NCBI GenBank assembly: GCA_017852335.1
Contig: JAFMLG010000007.1
Coordinates: forward strand, 1-42,868
Direction of reading: 5' to 3'
Source: Actinomycetota bacterium
Lineage (GTDB): Bacteria > Actinomycetota > Nitriliruptoria > Nitriliruptorales > Nitriliruptoraceae
DNA: 42,868 bases
Positions 8,033-16,545 of the stretch are shown piece after piece (within the stretch, counting starts at the first letter, position 1; each line of letters opens with the position of its first letter). The notes under the pieces were generated by a model. That model had not been told where the DNA came from and searched no databases. It saw only the letters and a list, made by a program, of their open reading frames with translations. Both the position numbers and the translations under genes were made by a program.

Positions 8033-8437
8033 ATGGCCGCGATCGTCACCGGGTTCCGCCCCACCCCCGACGCCCGGGCGGCGCTGGACCGCGCCGTCGA
8101 GGAGTGCCGCCTGCGGGACGCGACGCTGGTCGTCGTCCACTCGATGCGCGGCGGCGAGCGGGACGACCTCCGTCGCGTCCTCGAGGAGCGCGAGGAGTTC
8201 GAGCGGCTCGACGCCGCGCTGACCGCCGCCGGGATCCCGTTCGAGCTGGTCGGGCTGGCCCGCGGCAACTCACCGGCCGAGGACCTGATCCTCGAGGCCC
8301 GCGAGCGCGACGCCGACCTCGTCGTCATCGGGATGCGGCGACGCTCGCCGCTGGCCGAGGCGCTGTTCGGTTCGACCGCGCGGGAGGTCCTGACCGGCGC
8401 GGGACGGCCCGTGCTCGCGGTCAGCGCGGAGGGGTAG
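8033..8437 (+). CDS. Universal stress protein, UspA family
   Basis: This single-domain Usp protein has 134 residues. It has the Rossmann-like alternation ending in DLVVIGMRRRSPLAEALFGS near residues 93-112, where the phosphate-binding loop of ATP-binding Usp proteins lies, although the second glycine of the G-2x-G pattern is replaced by Arg. VSAEG closes the last strand. GGAGG is 6 bases before the ATG. It follows lgt by 60 bases on the same strand and may be read from the lgt transcript. Its role is probably nucleotide-dependent stress signalling; no target can be inferred. Confidence 0.88.
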   Translation: MAAIVTGFRPTPDARAALDRAVEECRLRDATLVVVHSMRGGERDDLRRVLEEREEFERLDAALTAAGIPFELVGLARGNSPAEDLILEARERDADLVVIGMRRRSPLAEALFGSTAREVLTGAGRPVLAVSAEG

Positions 8438-8470
8438 CGCGGGGGACCCGACATCCGCCATCCAGAGGGC

Positions 8471-8848
8471 ATGGATTCCACCCTCATCCTGCGACTGTCG
8501 GCCCCCCTACGCGAACGACTCGACCGCCTCGCCATGCGTCGCGGCGACGCGACCGAGATCCTGGCATCACAGCTGATCGACGAGGGTCTTCGGATGGCCG
8601 AGTTCCCGGGGATCACTTTCAAGGACTCCGCCGCATCCGGGAGAGTTCCGACCGTGGTGCACGGCCCCGAGGTCGCCGTCGTGATCGACGTGCTCTCGGG
8701 CCTCGAGGCGACGGGAGATGAACGCGTCGCGGAGACGGCGGAGTGGCTCTCCATCGGCCCGACCGAGGTCGAGCTCGCCATGTCCTACTGCGCAGCCTTC
8801 CCGGATGAGATCGCGCACCGGATCCGGACCCGTGGTGGCGACCCGGGT
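8471..8848 (+). CDS. Ribbon-helix-helix / DUF433-like antitoxin-type protein without its own stop
   Basis: From ATG 8471 the frame encodes a short beta strand and two helices typical of ribbon-helix-helix DNA binders (STLILRLSAPLRERLDRLA), then a DUF433-like helical domain (MAEFPGITFKD ... GPTEVELAMSYCAAFPDEIA). The recognisable domain ends near 8835. No in-frame stop occurs there: the frame runs on to 9985, antisense through fabI and most of acpS, giving 504 codons if translated. The end given here is where fabI's 3' end begins. Codon use is less GC-biased than its neighbours (catcac, actttc, cttcgg), which suggests acquisition. DUF433 proteins often pair with a PIN-like toxin; none is visible. 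It may be a truncated remnant. Confidence 0.6.
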
Positions 8849-9661
8849 TCAGTCCTCGGCGCCGTCCCCCGACCGCATCGCCTCCGGCAGCCCCGCACCG
8901 ACGGCGTGGACGCCGCCGTCGCAGTGGACGACCTCGCCGGTGACGCCCGGGGTCCAGGTGCTGAGCAGCGCGCAGACGGTCCGGGCCACCGGCGTCGCGT
9001 CGCGGGCGTCCCAGCCGAGCGGGGCCCGCTCCTCCCAGACCGGCTCGAAGGTCTCGAACCCGGCGATGCCGTGGGCGGCGATGGTGTGCAGCGGACCGGC
9101 CGCGACGAGGTTCACGCGGATGCCGCGCGGTCCGAGGTCCCGGGCCAGGTACCGGTTCGCCGACTCGAGACCGGCCTTCGCGACGCCCATCCAGTCGTAG
9201 CCGGGCCAGGCGACCGTCGCGTCGAAGTCGAGGCCGACGACCGAGGGCGCGTCGCCCTTCGCGAGCAGGTCGGCGAACCCGGCCCCGAGCGTGACCAGCG
9301 AGTAGGTCGAGACCTGGACGGCGGTGGCGACGTCCTCCCAGGACGCGGTGAGGAAGTTCCCGCCCAGCGCCGTGTCCGGTGCGAACGCGATGGCGTGCAG
9401 CACCCCGTCGAGCGCGCCCCAGCGTCCGTCGAGCTCGGCCGCGACGGCCGCGACGTCGTCGGTCGACGTCGCGTCGAGCTCGAGGACGTCGACCTCGCGG
9501 GGCAGCCGCGTCGCCGCGCGCTGGGTCAGCCGTCGTCCGCGCCCGAACCCGGTCAGGACCACCTCGGCCCCGGCCCCGAGCGCCTGCTCGGCGACGTGGA
9601 ACGCGATGGAGCGCGTGTCCAGCACGCCGGTGATCAGGATCCTGCGTCCCTCGAGCAGCAT
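8849..9661 (-). CDS. fabI: Enoyl-[acyl-carrier-protein] reductase, FabI/InhA type
   Basis: This NADH-dependent reductase does the last step of each FAS-II elongation cycle. The 270-residue SDR protein resembles InhA: N-terminal GRRILITGVLDTRSIAF, LTGFGRGRRL, and the catalytic pair in YDWMGVAKAGLES (Tyr-x6-Lys, near residues 157-164). AAGPLHTIAA corresponds to the substrate-binding loop. It is the last gene of the fabD-to-fabI operon, 31 bases after acpS, with a GAGG-type ribosome site before ATG 9661. Its 3' end abuts the stop-less antitoxin-like gene on the other strand. Confidence 0.93.
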   Translation of the reverse strand: MLLEGRRILITGVLDTRSIAFHVAEQALGAGAEVVLTGFGRGRRLTQRAATRLPREVDVLELDATSTDDVAAVAAELDGRWGALDGVLHAIAFAPDTALGGNFLTASWEDVATAVQVSTYSLVTLGAGFADLLAKGDAPSVVGLDFDATVAWPGYDWMGVAKAGLESANRYLARDLGPRGIRVNLVAAGPLHTIAAHGIAGFETFEPVWEERAPLGWDARDATPVARTVCALLSTWTPGVTGEVVHCDGGVHAVGAGLPEAMRSGDGAED

Positions 9662-9679
9662 CGCCGCCCTCCTCGGTCG

Positions 9680-9703
9680 GGTGGTCCGGTGGTCAGGTGG
9701 TCA
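9680..9703. repeat. Three tandem 8-bp units across the acpS stop
   Basis: GGTGGTCC, GGTGGTCA and GGTGGTCA follow each other directly. On the minus strand the unit TGACCACC contains the acpS stop codon, so copy-number change would alter only the last residues of AcpS or the spacing to fabI. Three imperfect copies is few, so this is probably chance. Confidence 0.5.
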
Positions 9704-10076
9704 GGTCGGCGACGACCTCGGGGGTCGCGACGACGACGGCCATGGCGACGCCGGCGTCGTGCGACAGCGAGCAGGCCAGCGCGGTCCGGCGGCCGTCGAC
9801 CCAGAGCTCGGGCGCGCCGTCGTGGTCGGTCCGGACCTCGACGGCGAGCAGCGCCGGACCCCGCCCGCGCAGCGCCTTCCGGGCCGCCTCCTTCGCCGCG
9901 AACCGGGCGGCCAGCCGCTCGATCGCCACGTCCGAGTCGGGGTCCACGTCGCCGCGGACGGCGTCGGCCAGTTCGGCCGGGGTGAAGACGCGCTCGCGGG
10001 CGCCCGGTCGGTCGGCGACCAGCCGGCGCATCCGCGCGACGGCGACGACGTCGCACCCGACGCTCGGTCCGGTCAT
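9693..10076 (-). CDS. acpS: Holo-[acyl-carrier-protein] synthase AcpS
   Basis: AcpS moves 4'-phosphopantetheine from CoA to the serine of ACP. The 127-residue protein shows the family N-terminus VGCDVVAVARMRRL with the metal-binding Asp, FTPAELADA, and the second signature RFAAKEAARKAL near residues 60-71. The ATG at 10076 overlaps the plsC stop (ATGA). Its substrate is very likely the acpP product encoded 3.5 kb upstream in the same operon. Confidence 0.93.
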   Translation of the reverse strand: MTGPSVGCDVVAVARMRRLVADRPGARERVFTPAELADAVRGDVDPDSDVAIERLAARFAAKEAARKALRGRGPALLAVEVRTDHDGAPELWVDGRRTALACSLSHDAGVAMAVVVATPEVVADLTT

Positions 10077-10756
10077 GCGGCCTCCCCGCCGTGCGCCGGG
10101 GAGAAGTCGTCGGCCGTCGTCGTGCCCGCGAGCTCGGCCAGCCGGGCCTGGAGCGCGAGGTTGAACGTGCGCCGGGACCCACCGTCCTGCGTCGGCGGGG
10201 CCAGCGCGGGACCGAACCGGACGACGACCCGACCGCCGCGCAGCCGCGGCCGCCGCCCGATCGGCCAGACGTCGTGGATGCCGGCGACGGCGACCGGGAC
10301 GACCGGGACCTGCGTCTCGGCGGCCAGCCGGGCCAGGCCGCTGCGGAGGCGGTGGACCCGCCCGTCGCGGCTGCGGGACCCCTCCGGGTAGATCACGATG
10401 CAGGCGTCGCGCTCGCGCAGCAGCCGGGCCAGCAGGTCCATCGCGTCCGCGTCCGCGCCGCCGCGGTGCAGCGGGACCATCCCCATCCGCGGCAGCAGCG
10501 GTCCGAGGACCGGCCAGTCGATCAGCCGGCGGTCGCCGAGGAAGTGCATCGGCCGCGGCACCGCCGTCCCGATCGCCGGCGAGTCGGCGTGGGACTGGTG
10601 GGTGCTCGCGATCAGCACCGGACCCGTCATCGGGACGTGCTCGCGACCCTCGACCTCGAGGCGGAGCCACCGCCGCAGCACCGGCCGCAGCGCGGCCGCG
10701 ACCCGGGCCTGCACGGTCGGGACGAGCTCGTCCCCGGGGTCCGCCACCGCGGTCAC
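10073..10756 (-). CDS. plsC: 1-acyl-sn-glycerol-3-phosphate acyltransferase, PlsC family
   Basis: This 227-residue acyltransferase has the PlsC motifs in order: STHQSHADS (H-x4-D, near residues 51-59), FLGDRRL, YPEGSRSRDG (the EGTRS-type phosphate-binding motif, near 124-133) and VPVVPVAVAG. It should esterify position 2 of lysophosphatidic acid and so use the acyl chains made by the surrounding FAS-II genes. It starts at a GTG overlapping the accD stop (GTGA, 10753-10756). There is no clear membrane helix, as in many soluble-looking PlsC proteins that bind the membrane peripherally. Confidence 0.88.
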   Translation of the reverse strand: MTAVADPGDELVPTVQARVAAALRPVLRRWLRLEVEGREHVPMTGPVLIASTHQSHADSPAIGTAVPRPMHFLGDRRLIDWPVLGPLLPRMGMVPLHRGGADADAMDLLARLLRERDACIVIYPEGSRSRDGRVHRLRSGLARLAAETQVPVVPVAVAGIHDVWPIGRRPRLRGGRVVVRFGPALAPPTQDGGSRRTFNLALQARLAELAGTTTADDFSPAHGGEAA

Positions 10757-12264
10757 TGCGGCAGGTTGTCGTGGACGAAGCCGCGCGGCGCGCCGTCCCG
10801 GAGCGCCCGCAGCAGCCCCAGCAGCGCCTCGCGGCTGTCCTCCGGGGCGATGATCTCGCTGACGCTGCCGCGGCCCGCGGCGACGCCGACGTCCATCGCG
10901 TCCTCGCGGTACCGGGTCATCAGCTCGTCACGCCGCTCGGGGTGCCGTTCCAGCTCGCGCCGGAACACCAGGTCCGCCGCCCCCTCGGCGCCGAGCACCG
11001 CCAGTTCGGCCCCCGGCCAGGCCAGGACCGCGTCGGCGCCGATGCTCCGCGAGTTCATCACGATGTACGCGCCACCGTAGGCCTTGCGCAGGACCAGGCT
11101 GACGCGGGGAACGGTGGCGCTGGTGAAGGCGTGCAGCAGCTTCGCGCCGCGCCGGATGACGCCCCCGTGCTCCTGCTCGCTGCCGGGCAGGAAGCCGGGC
11201 ACGTCGACGAGGACGACCAGCGGCAGCCCGAACGCGTCGCACATCCGGACGAACCGTGCGCCCTTCTCGCTGGCGGTGGCGTCGAGCACCCCGGCCAGCC
11301 AGGCCGGCTGGTTCGCGATGACGCCGACGCTCCGGCCCTCCATTCGCGCGAACCCGACGACGAGGTTCCGGGCCCACCGCTCCTGCAGCTCGAGGAAGCT
11401 GCCGCCGTCGACGACGCCGGCGATGACGTCGCGGACGTCGTAGGGGGCGCGCGGGTCCCGCGGGACCGACGCGCCCGGGTCGTCGTGCGCCGGGGCGACG
11501 GGGTCGACGACCGGGGCCGGCAGCCAGGCCGCCGAGGGCAGGTAGGACAGCACCCGGCCGGCCAGCGCCAGCGCCGCGTCGTCGTCGGGCGCGAGCAGGT
11601 GCGCGCTGCCGGTCCGCGCGCCGTGGACCTCGGGGCCGCCGAGCGTCCGGGCGTCGACGTCCTCGCCGGTCACGGCGCGCACGACGCGCGGGCCGGTCAG
11701 GAACATCGTCGCCGCGTCGCTCATGATCGTCAGGTCCATCAGCGCCGGCGAGTACACGGCACCGCCGGCGCAGGCGCCGAGCACGACCGAGAGCTGCGGG
11801 ACGCGCCCCGAGGCCGCGACGTTCGCGCGGAACACGGCGCCGTACCCGTCGAGGGCCGCGACGCCCTCCTGGATACGGGCCCCGCCCGAGTCGTTGATGC
11901 CGACGACCGGTGTGCCGCCGCGGAGCGCCCGTCCGATGGTGTCCGCGATGCGGTCGGCGTGCGCCTCGCCGAGCGAGCCGCCCAGCACGTACCGGTCCTG
12001 GGCGAAGACGTGGACCGGCCGGCCGTCCAGCGTCCCCGTCCCGGCGACGACGCCGTCACCCGGGACGCGCTTGCGCTCGAGACCGAACCCGGTGGCGCGG
12101 TGCACGCGGGCCGAGCCGAGCTCGAGGAACGAGCCGTCGTCGAGGAACCGCTCGACCCGGCTGGCCGCGGCGTCCGGCGGCCGCAGGTCCTCGGCCCCGA
12201 CGTCGCCGAGCTCGGCCCCCAGCCCCGCACCCGCCTCGCGGTCCGGGACCGCCGCCGTCGCCAC
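10753..12264 (-). CDS. accD: Acyl-CoA carboxylase carboxyltransferase (beta) subunit, AccD6/PccB-like
   Basis: This carboxyltransferase has 503 residues and two crotonase-fold halves. The N-terminal half has GVVAGTGTLDGRPVHVFAQD and GINDSGGARIQEGV near residue 125, and the C-terminal half has NQPAWLAGVLD and VDVPGFLPGSEQEHGG near 365. This is the fused beta type that accepts acetyl- or propionyl-CoA and works with a separate biotinylated alpha subunit, not in this window. Location between fabF and plsC parallels mycobacterial accD6, which supplies malonyl-CoA to FAS-II, so acetyl-CoA is the likely substrate. The GTG start lies one base after the fabF stop. Confidence 0.9.
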   Translation of the reverse strand: MATAAVPDREAGAGLGAELGDVGAEDLRPPDAAASRVERFLDDGSFLELGSARVHRATGFGLERKRVPGDGVVAGTGTLDGRPVHVFAQDRYVLGGSLGEAHADRIADTIGRALRGGTPVVGINDSGGARIQEGVAALDGYGAVFRANVAASGRVPQLSVVLGACAGGAVYSPALMDLTIMSDAATMFLTGPRVVRAVTGEDVDARTLGGPEVHGARTGSAHLLAPDDDAALALAGRVLSYLPSAAWLPAPVVDPVAPAHDDPGASVPRDPRAPYDVRDVIAGVVDGGSFLELQERWARNLVVGFARMEGRSVGVIANQPAWLAGVLDATASEKGARFVRMCDAFGLPLVVLVDVPGFLPGSEQEHGGVIRRGAKLLHAFTSATVPRVSLVLRKAYGGAYIVMNSRSIGADAVLAWPGAELAVLGAEGAADLVFRRELERHPERRDELMTRYREDAMDVGVAAGRGSVSEIIAPEDSREALLGLLRALRDGAPRGFVHDNLPQ

Positions 12265-12265
12265 G

Positions 12266-13546
12266 TCAGGCCGCCGTCAGGACCAGGGCGGCGTTCTGGC
12301 CGCCGAACCCCATCGAGGCCGAGAGCACCGCCCGAAGCGCCACCTCGCGGGGCGCGCCGGCGACGACGTCGAGGTGGATGTCGGGATCCCGCGTCGTGAG
12401 GTTCGCCGTCGGCGGGACGCGACCCTCCCGCAGCGCCAGTCCGGCGAGGATCGCCTCGACCGCGCCGGCCGCGCCGAGCAGGTGGCCGGTCACGCCCTTG
12501 GTCGACGTGACGGCGAGGCCGTCGACCGCCGCCCCGAACACGGTGTGCAGCGCCCGGGCCTCGGCGACGTCGTTCAGCGGCGTCGAGGTCCCGTGGGCGT
12601 TGTGGTGCCCGATGTCGGCCGGGTCCAGGCCCGCGTCCGAGATGGCCCGGCGCATCGCCAGCGCCGCCCCGGCGCCGTCCTCCGGCGGGGCCGTCGCGTG
12701 GTGGGCGTCGGCCGAGGCGCCGCAGCCGGCGACGACGAACAGCGGGGCGGCGCCGCGGGCCAGGGCGTGCGCACGCGACTCGAGGACGACGACGCCGGCC
12801 CCCTCCCCCATCACGAACCCGTCGCGATCGACGTCGAAGGGCCGCGAGGCCCCGCCGGCGTCCGGGTTGGTCGAGAGGGCGCCCATCTGGGCGAAGGCGC
12901 TGATCGCGATGGTCGTGATGCCGGCCTCGACGCCGCCGGCCAGCACGACGTCCGCCGCGCCGGCCGCGATGAGGTCGCGACCCATGTGGATCGCGGACGC
13001 CCCGGCCGCGCAGGCCGTGTTCACGGTGAGGTTCGGGCCGCGGGCGCGGCCACGGATCGCCATCACCCCGGCCGCCGTGTTGGAGAGCATCCGCGGCACG
13101 AACAGGGGACTGACGCGGGACGGCCCCTCGGCGGCGAGCCGCGCGTACTCGGACTCCCACGTCTCGGCCCCGCCGATGCCCGACCCCATCACGATCCCGA
13201 CGCGGTCCGGGTCGGTCGCGACGATCGCGTCCGGGTCGTCCGGGCCGACGAGCCCGGCCTGGGCGACGGCCTCCCGCGTCGCGATCAGCGCGAGCTGCGT
13301 GAAGCGGTCGAGGCGGCGGGTCGTGCCGCGTCCGAGCTCGGCGTCGGCGTCGAACGCCGGCGCCCGGCAGCTGATCGCCACGGGCGCGCCGGCGGCGGCG
13401 AGGCGCGCGTCCGGTGCGGCCGTGGCGCGACCGGCGAGCACGCCGTCCCAGGTCGCCGCGACGCCGCGACCGGCGGGCGTGATGGCGCCCATGCCGGTCA
13501 CGACGACGTCGCGGTCGCCCCCGGCGGGCCCGCCGGCGGGGGTCAT
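12266..13546 (-). CDS. fabF: 3-oxoacyl-[acyl-carrier-protein] synthase II FabF
   Basis: This is a condensing enzyme of 426 residues that extends acyl-ACP with malonyl-ACP. The active-site cysteine is in [11 protein letters not shown] near residue 175 and the two histidines are in [12 protein letters not shown] and [13 protein letters not shown], as expected for KAS II/KasA. The start ATG overlaps the acpP stop by 4 bases (13543-13546). An N-terminal run [19 protein letters not shown] precedes the fold. Only one KAS I/II enzyme is in the cluster, unlike kasA-kasB in mycobacteria. Confidence 0.94.
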   Translation of the reverse strand: MTPAGGPAGGDRDVVVTGMGAITPAGRGVAATWDGVLAGRATAAPDARLAAAGAPVAISCRAPAFDADAELGRGTTRRLDRFTQLALIATREAVAQAGLVGPDDPDAIVATDPDRVGIVMGSGIGGAETWESEYARLAAEGPSRVSPLFVPRMLSNTAAGVMAIRGRARGPNLTVNTACAAGASAIHMGRDLIAAGAADVVLAGGVEAGITTIAISAFAQMGALSTNPDAGGASRPFDVDRDGFVMGEGAGVVVLESRAHALARGAAPLFVVAGCGASADAHHATAPPEDGAGAALAMRRAISDAGLDPADIGHHNAHGTSTPLNDVAEARALHTVFGAAVDGLAVTSTKGVTGHLLGAAGAVEAILAGLALREGRVPPTANLTTRDPDIHLDVVAGAPREVALRAVLSASMGFGGQNAALVLTAA

Positions 13547-13779
13547 GCTCGGCGCTCCTGCACCTTCGCGATCGCGTCGCCGACGGTGCGGACGCCCTCG
13601 AGGTCCTCGTCGCCGAGCTTGACCCCCACCTTGTCCTCGAGGACGAGCGTCAGCTCGACCACGTCGAGCGAGTCGAGCCCGAGGGCCTCGAAGGTCGCGT
13701 CGGAGGTGATCTCGTCGGCCGGGACGCTGAACTCCCCGGCGAGGATGGTGCGGAAGGTCTCGAGCAGGTCGTCGCTCAT
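13543..13779 (-). CDS. acpP: Acyl carrier protein AcpP
   Basis: This acidic 78-residue protein has the phosphopantetheine site GLDSLDVVEL, with the modified serine at about residue 36 in DSLD. It carries growing acyl chains between the FAS-II enzymes. The ATG at 13779 has a strong AGGAGG ribosome site 6 bases upstream. The start of fabF overlaps its stop, so the two are translationally coupled. Confidence 0.96.
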   Translation of the reverse strand: MSDDLLETFRTILAGEFSVPADEITSDATFEALGLDSLDVVELTLVLEDKVGVKLGDEDLEGVRTVGDAIAKVQERRA

Positions 13780-13829
13780 CGGGTCCTCCTGACTGGTGCG
13801 GTCGGGTGCTGCGGTCGGATGGTGCGGGT

Positions 13830-14558
13830 CTAGATGGCGAAGCCGCCGTCGACGGGCAGGACGACGCCGGTGATCGCCCCGGCCCCGGGCGAGGCCAGGT
13901 GCGCGACGGTGTGCGCCACCTCCTCGGCGGTCACGGCGCGGCCGATCGGCGCGCCCTCGACGAGGGCCGCGCGGGCCTCGTCGGGCAGCTCGGCGGTCAT
14001 GGCGCTCTCGACGTAGCCGGGGGCGACGGCGTTGACGGTGATGCCCTTCCGCGCGACCTCCCGGGCCAGCGAGCGGGTCAGTCCGATCAGGCCGGCCTTC
14101 GCCGCGCCGTACGCGGCCTGGCCGGCGTTGCCGCGCAGGGCCACGACCGAGGAGACGTTCACGATCCGGCCGTGGCGGGCGCGGAGCATCGGGCGCAGCG
14201 CGGCGCGGGTCAGGAGGTAGGCGCCCCGGAGGTTGGTGTCGAGGACGCGGTCGAACTCGTCCGGCTCGAGGCGCAGCAGCAGCTGGTCCCCGGTCACCCC
14301 CGCGTTGTTGACGAGCACGGCCAGGGTGCCGAGCCCCGTCGCGGTCGCGACCGCGGCCTCGACGGACGCCGGGTCGGTGACGTCGAGGGGCACCGCGGTC
14401 GCGTCCGGCCCCAGCTCCTCCGCCAGCGCCGCGGCCGCGGCGGCGTCGGAGCGGTACCCGATGGCGACGTGGCAGCCGGCGGCGGCCAGCGCCCGGCAGG
14501 TGGCTGCGCCGATGGCCCCCGTGGCGCCGGAGACGATCGCGACGCGGTCGGCGCTCAT
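13830..14558 (-). CDS. fabG: 3-oxoacyl-[acyl-carrier-protein] reductase FabG
   Basis: This short-chain dehydrogenase of 242 residues reduces 3-oxoacyl-ACP with NADPH. It shows VSGATGAIGAA (cofactor loop), NNAGVTGDQLLL, the catalytic Ser in VNVSSVVAL and Tyr/Lys in AAYGAAKAGL, and ends GVVLPVDGGFAI, the FabG C-terminus. The ATG at 14558 overlaps the fabH stop (ATGA); the frame is open further upstream but that is antisense-type noise. The 50 bases between its stop and acpP hold a few imperfect repeats of TGCGGTCGG and the acpP ribosome site. Confidence 0.94.
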   Translation of the reverse strand: MSADRVAIVSGATGAIGAATCRALAAAGCHVAIGYRSDAAAAAALAEELGPDATAVPLDVTDPASVEAAVATATGLGTLAVLVNNAGVTGDQLLLRLEPDEFDRVLDTNLRGAYLLTRAALRPMLRARHGRIVNVSSVVALRGNAGQAAYGAAKAGLIGLTRSLAREVARKGITVNAVAPGYVESAMTAELPDEARAALVEGAPIGRAVTAEEVAHTVAHLASPGAGAITGVVLPVDGGFAI

Positions 14559-15538
14559 CGGCCGCCCCAGGTCAGCAGGCAGGAGCCCCAGGTCAGCCCG
14601 CCGCCGAACGCGGTCAGGAGCAGCCGCGTCCCGGGCTCGAGCCGGCCCTGCGCCCGCGCGTCGACCAGCGCCAGCGGGATCGAGGCGGCCGACGTGTTGC
14701 CGTGCCGGTCGACCGAGACCTGGCACCGCTCCTCGGGCAGCCCCAGCCGCTCGGCGACGGCGGCGAGGATGCGGAGGTTCGCCTGGTGGCCGACCATCAG
14801 GTCGACGTCCGCGACGTCCCGCCCGGCCGCGTCCAGCACCGCCCGCGACGACGCCGTCATCCGGGCCACGGCGTGGCGGTAGACGTCGCCGCCCCGCATG
14901 CCGATGCGCGAGGACGGATCGGCGTGGGCGACCGGGTCGAAGGGTTCGCGCGACCCGCCGGCCCGCATCCAGAGCATCGAGATGTCCGTCCCGTCCGACC
15001 CCAGGTCGAAGGGACCCATCTCGGCCCCCTCCTGCGCCCGCAGGACGACCGCGCCGGCGCCGTCCCCGAACAGCACGGCGATGGAACGGTCGTCCGGGTC
15101 GACGTACCGGGTCAGGGTCTCGGCCCCGACGAGCAGCACCGTCGCACCGGCCTCGGCCAGCCGCGACGCGACGTCGAGGCCGTAGACGAACCCGCTGCAG
15201 GCCGCGTTGAGGTCGAAGGCCGCGACCTCGAGGCCCAGCCCCGCCGCGACCGTCGGCGCGGTCGCCGGGACGGGATGGTCCGGCGTCGTCGTCGCCACGA
15301 TGAGGACGTCGACGTCGGCAGGCCCGAGCCCGGCGTCGTCGAGGGCGGCCCGGGCGGCGGCCAGCGCGAGGTCGCTGGTCGCCTGCGACGCGTCGGCGTG
15401 GTGCCGCTCGCGGATGCCGGTCCGGGTCCGGATCCACTCGTCCGAGGTGTCGAGGTGCTGGGCGAGGTCGTCGTTGGTCACGACGCGGTCGGGCAGGTAC
15501 GCGCCCAGCCCGAGGACGGCGACGGCCCGCGCGATCAT
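14555..15538 (-). CDS. fabH: 3-oxoacyl-[acyl-carrier-protein] synthase III FabH
   Basis: FabH starts FAS-II by condensing an acyl-CoA primer with malonyl-ACP. In the 327-residue protein the catalytic triad is visible as Cys in NAACSGFVYGL (near residue 112), His in VGHQANLRI (near 250) and Asn in HGNTSAASIPLAL (near 280). Its ATG at 15538 overlaps the fabD stop. A primer preference (acetyl or branched) cannot be read; an ilvB locus lies nearby, but branched-chain priming would need other genes. Confidence 0.94.
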   Translation of the reverse strand: MIARAVAVLGLGAYLPDRVVTNDDLAQHLDTSDEWIRTRTGIRERHHADASQATSDLALAAARAALDDAGLGPADVDVLIVATTTPDHPVPATAPTVAAGLGLEVAAFDLNAACSGFVYGLDVASRLAEAGATVLLVGAETLTRYVDPDDRSIAVLFGDGAGAVVLRAQEGAEMGPFDLGSDGTDISMLWMRAGGSREPFDPVAHADPSSRIGMRGGDVYRHAVARMTASSRAVLDAAGRDVADVDLMVGHQANLRILAAVAERLGLPEERCQVSVDRHGNTSAASIPLALVDARAQGRLEPGTRLLLTAFGGGLTWGSCLLTWGGR

Positions 15539-16545
15539 GCGGCCACCGCCGCGGCGACGGCCCGGACGTCGTCGGGCGTCCCGGCCGCGTGGACCCGCAG
15601 GCCCGGGACGGTCCGCTTCGCGAGGCCGGCGAGGACCCGACCCGGCCCGACCTCGACCAGGTCGGTGACGCCCTCGGCGGCGAGGTGCAGCTGGACCTCG
15701 CGCCACCGGACCGGGGCGAGGATGCCGTCGACCAGCGACCCCACGACCTCGGCCGCGGACCGCAGCGCCCTCACCAGCGACCCGCTGACGAGCGGGACCG
15801 TCGGGTCGGCGACGGTCTCGGCGGCGACGGCGGTCCGGACGGGGGCGACGGCGGCCGCCATCGCCGGCGAGTGGAACGGTCCCTCGACGTCCAGCACGAC
15901 GAACCGACCGCCGCGGGCCTCGGTCAGCTCGCGGGCGCGGGCCAGCGCGGCCGCGTCGCCCGAGACGACGACCTGGCCCGGCGCGTTGTCGTTCGCGGCG
16001 GTCAGCCCGTCGATCTCGGCGACGAGGGCCGCGACCGCCTCGGGCTCGAGCCGGACGACCGCGGCCATGCCGCCGGCGCCGGCCGTGCAGGCGTCGGCCA
16101 TCGCCCGGCCCCGGGTCGCGACGATCCGTCCGGCCGACGCGACGTCGAGCGCGCCGGCCGCGGCGGCCGCCGCGTACTCCCCGAGGCTGTGGCCGGCGAC
16201 GAGCGCCGGTCGGACGCCGGCGCGGACCAGCGCCGACCACGCCGCGAGCGAGGCGGCGAGCAGCACCGGCTGTCCGCGCCGCGTCGACCGCCCGGTGTCC
16301 TCGCGCTCACCCTCGGCGACGACGTCGAGGTCCGCGGCGGCGCCGACGGCCGCGAGGACGCCGTCCGGGTCGTCGTCGCGCCAGGCGGCGGTGCACCCGA
16401 CGGCGAACGACCCCTGACCGGGGAAGACCGCGGCGACGCGCAGGGGTGCCTCCGGGTCGGACGGGCGGGACGCCGGCCGGCGGAGCGGCCGTGCGGGTGC
16501 GATGATGCCGGACGGGGTGCGCCGGACCGGCGCACCGGCGACCAA
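15535..16545 (-). CDS. fabD: Malonyl-CoA:ACP transacylase FabD
   Basis: FabD loads malonate onto ACP. The family core starts at RVAAVFPGQGSFAVG, the nucleophilic serine is in AGHSLGEYAAAA (near residue 120 of the long form) and the second active-site His is in EGPFHSPAM. It is the first gene of the operon. The start is uncertain: the given TTG at 16545 adds about 34 residues with no family match, and there is no ATG or GTG before the core. A CTG at 16443 with GGAGG 5 bases upstream would give a 302-residue protein starting exactly at the core and may be the true start. Confidence 0.88.
   Translation of the reverse strand: MVAGAPVRRTPSGIIAPARPLRRPASRPSDPEAPLRVAAVFPGQGSFAVGCTAAWRDDDPDGVLAAVGAAADLDVVAEGEREDTGRSTRRGQPVLLAASLAAWSALVRAGVRPALVAGHSLGEYAAAAAAGALDVASAGRIVATRGRAMADACTAGAGGMAAVVRLEPEAVAALVAEIDGLTAANDNAPGQVVVSGDAAALARARELTEARGGRFVVLDVEGPFHSPAMAAAVAPVRTAVAAETVADPTVPLVSGSLVRALRSAAEVVGSLVDGILAPVRWREVQLHLAAEGVTDLVEVGPGRVLAGLAKRTVPGLRVHAAGTPDDVRAVAAAVAA

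Noticed and set aside
7974-8222. Alternative plus-strand frame starting ATGACC/GTGACC before the Usp gene
   Set aside because: It is out of frame with the Usp fold, has no motif, and the Usp ATG at 8033 has a good ribosome site.
9680-9703. 8-bp tandem repeat as a phase-variation switch
   Set aside because: Only three imperfect copies exist, at the very end of acpS; loss or gain would hardly change the protein.
11723-13792. Plus-strand frame of 689 codons over accD, fabF and acpP
   Set aside because: The minus-strand genes have catalytic motifs and tight overlaps; the plus frame is Arg/Ala/Ser-rich without similarity.
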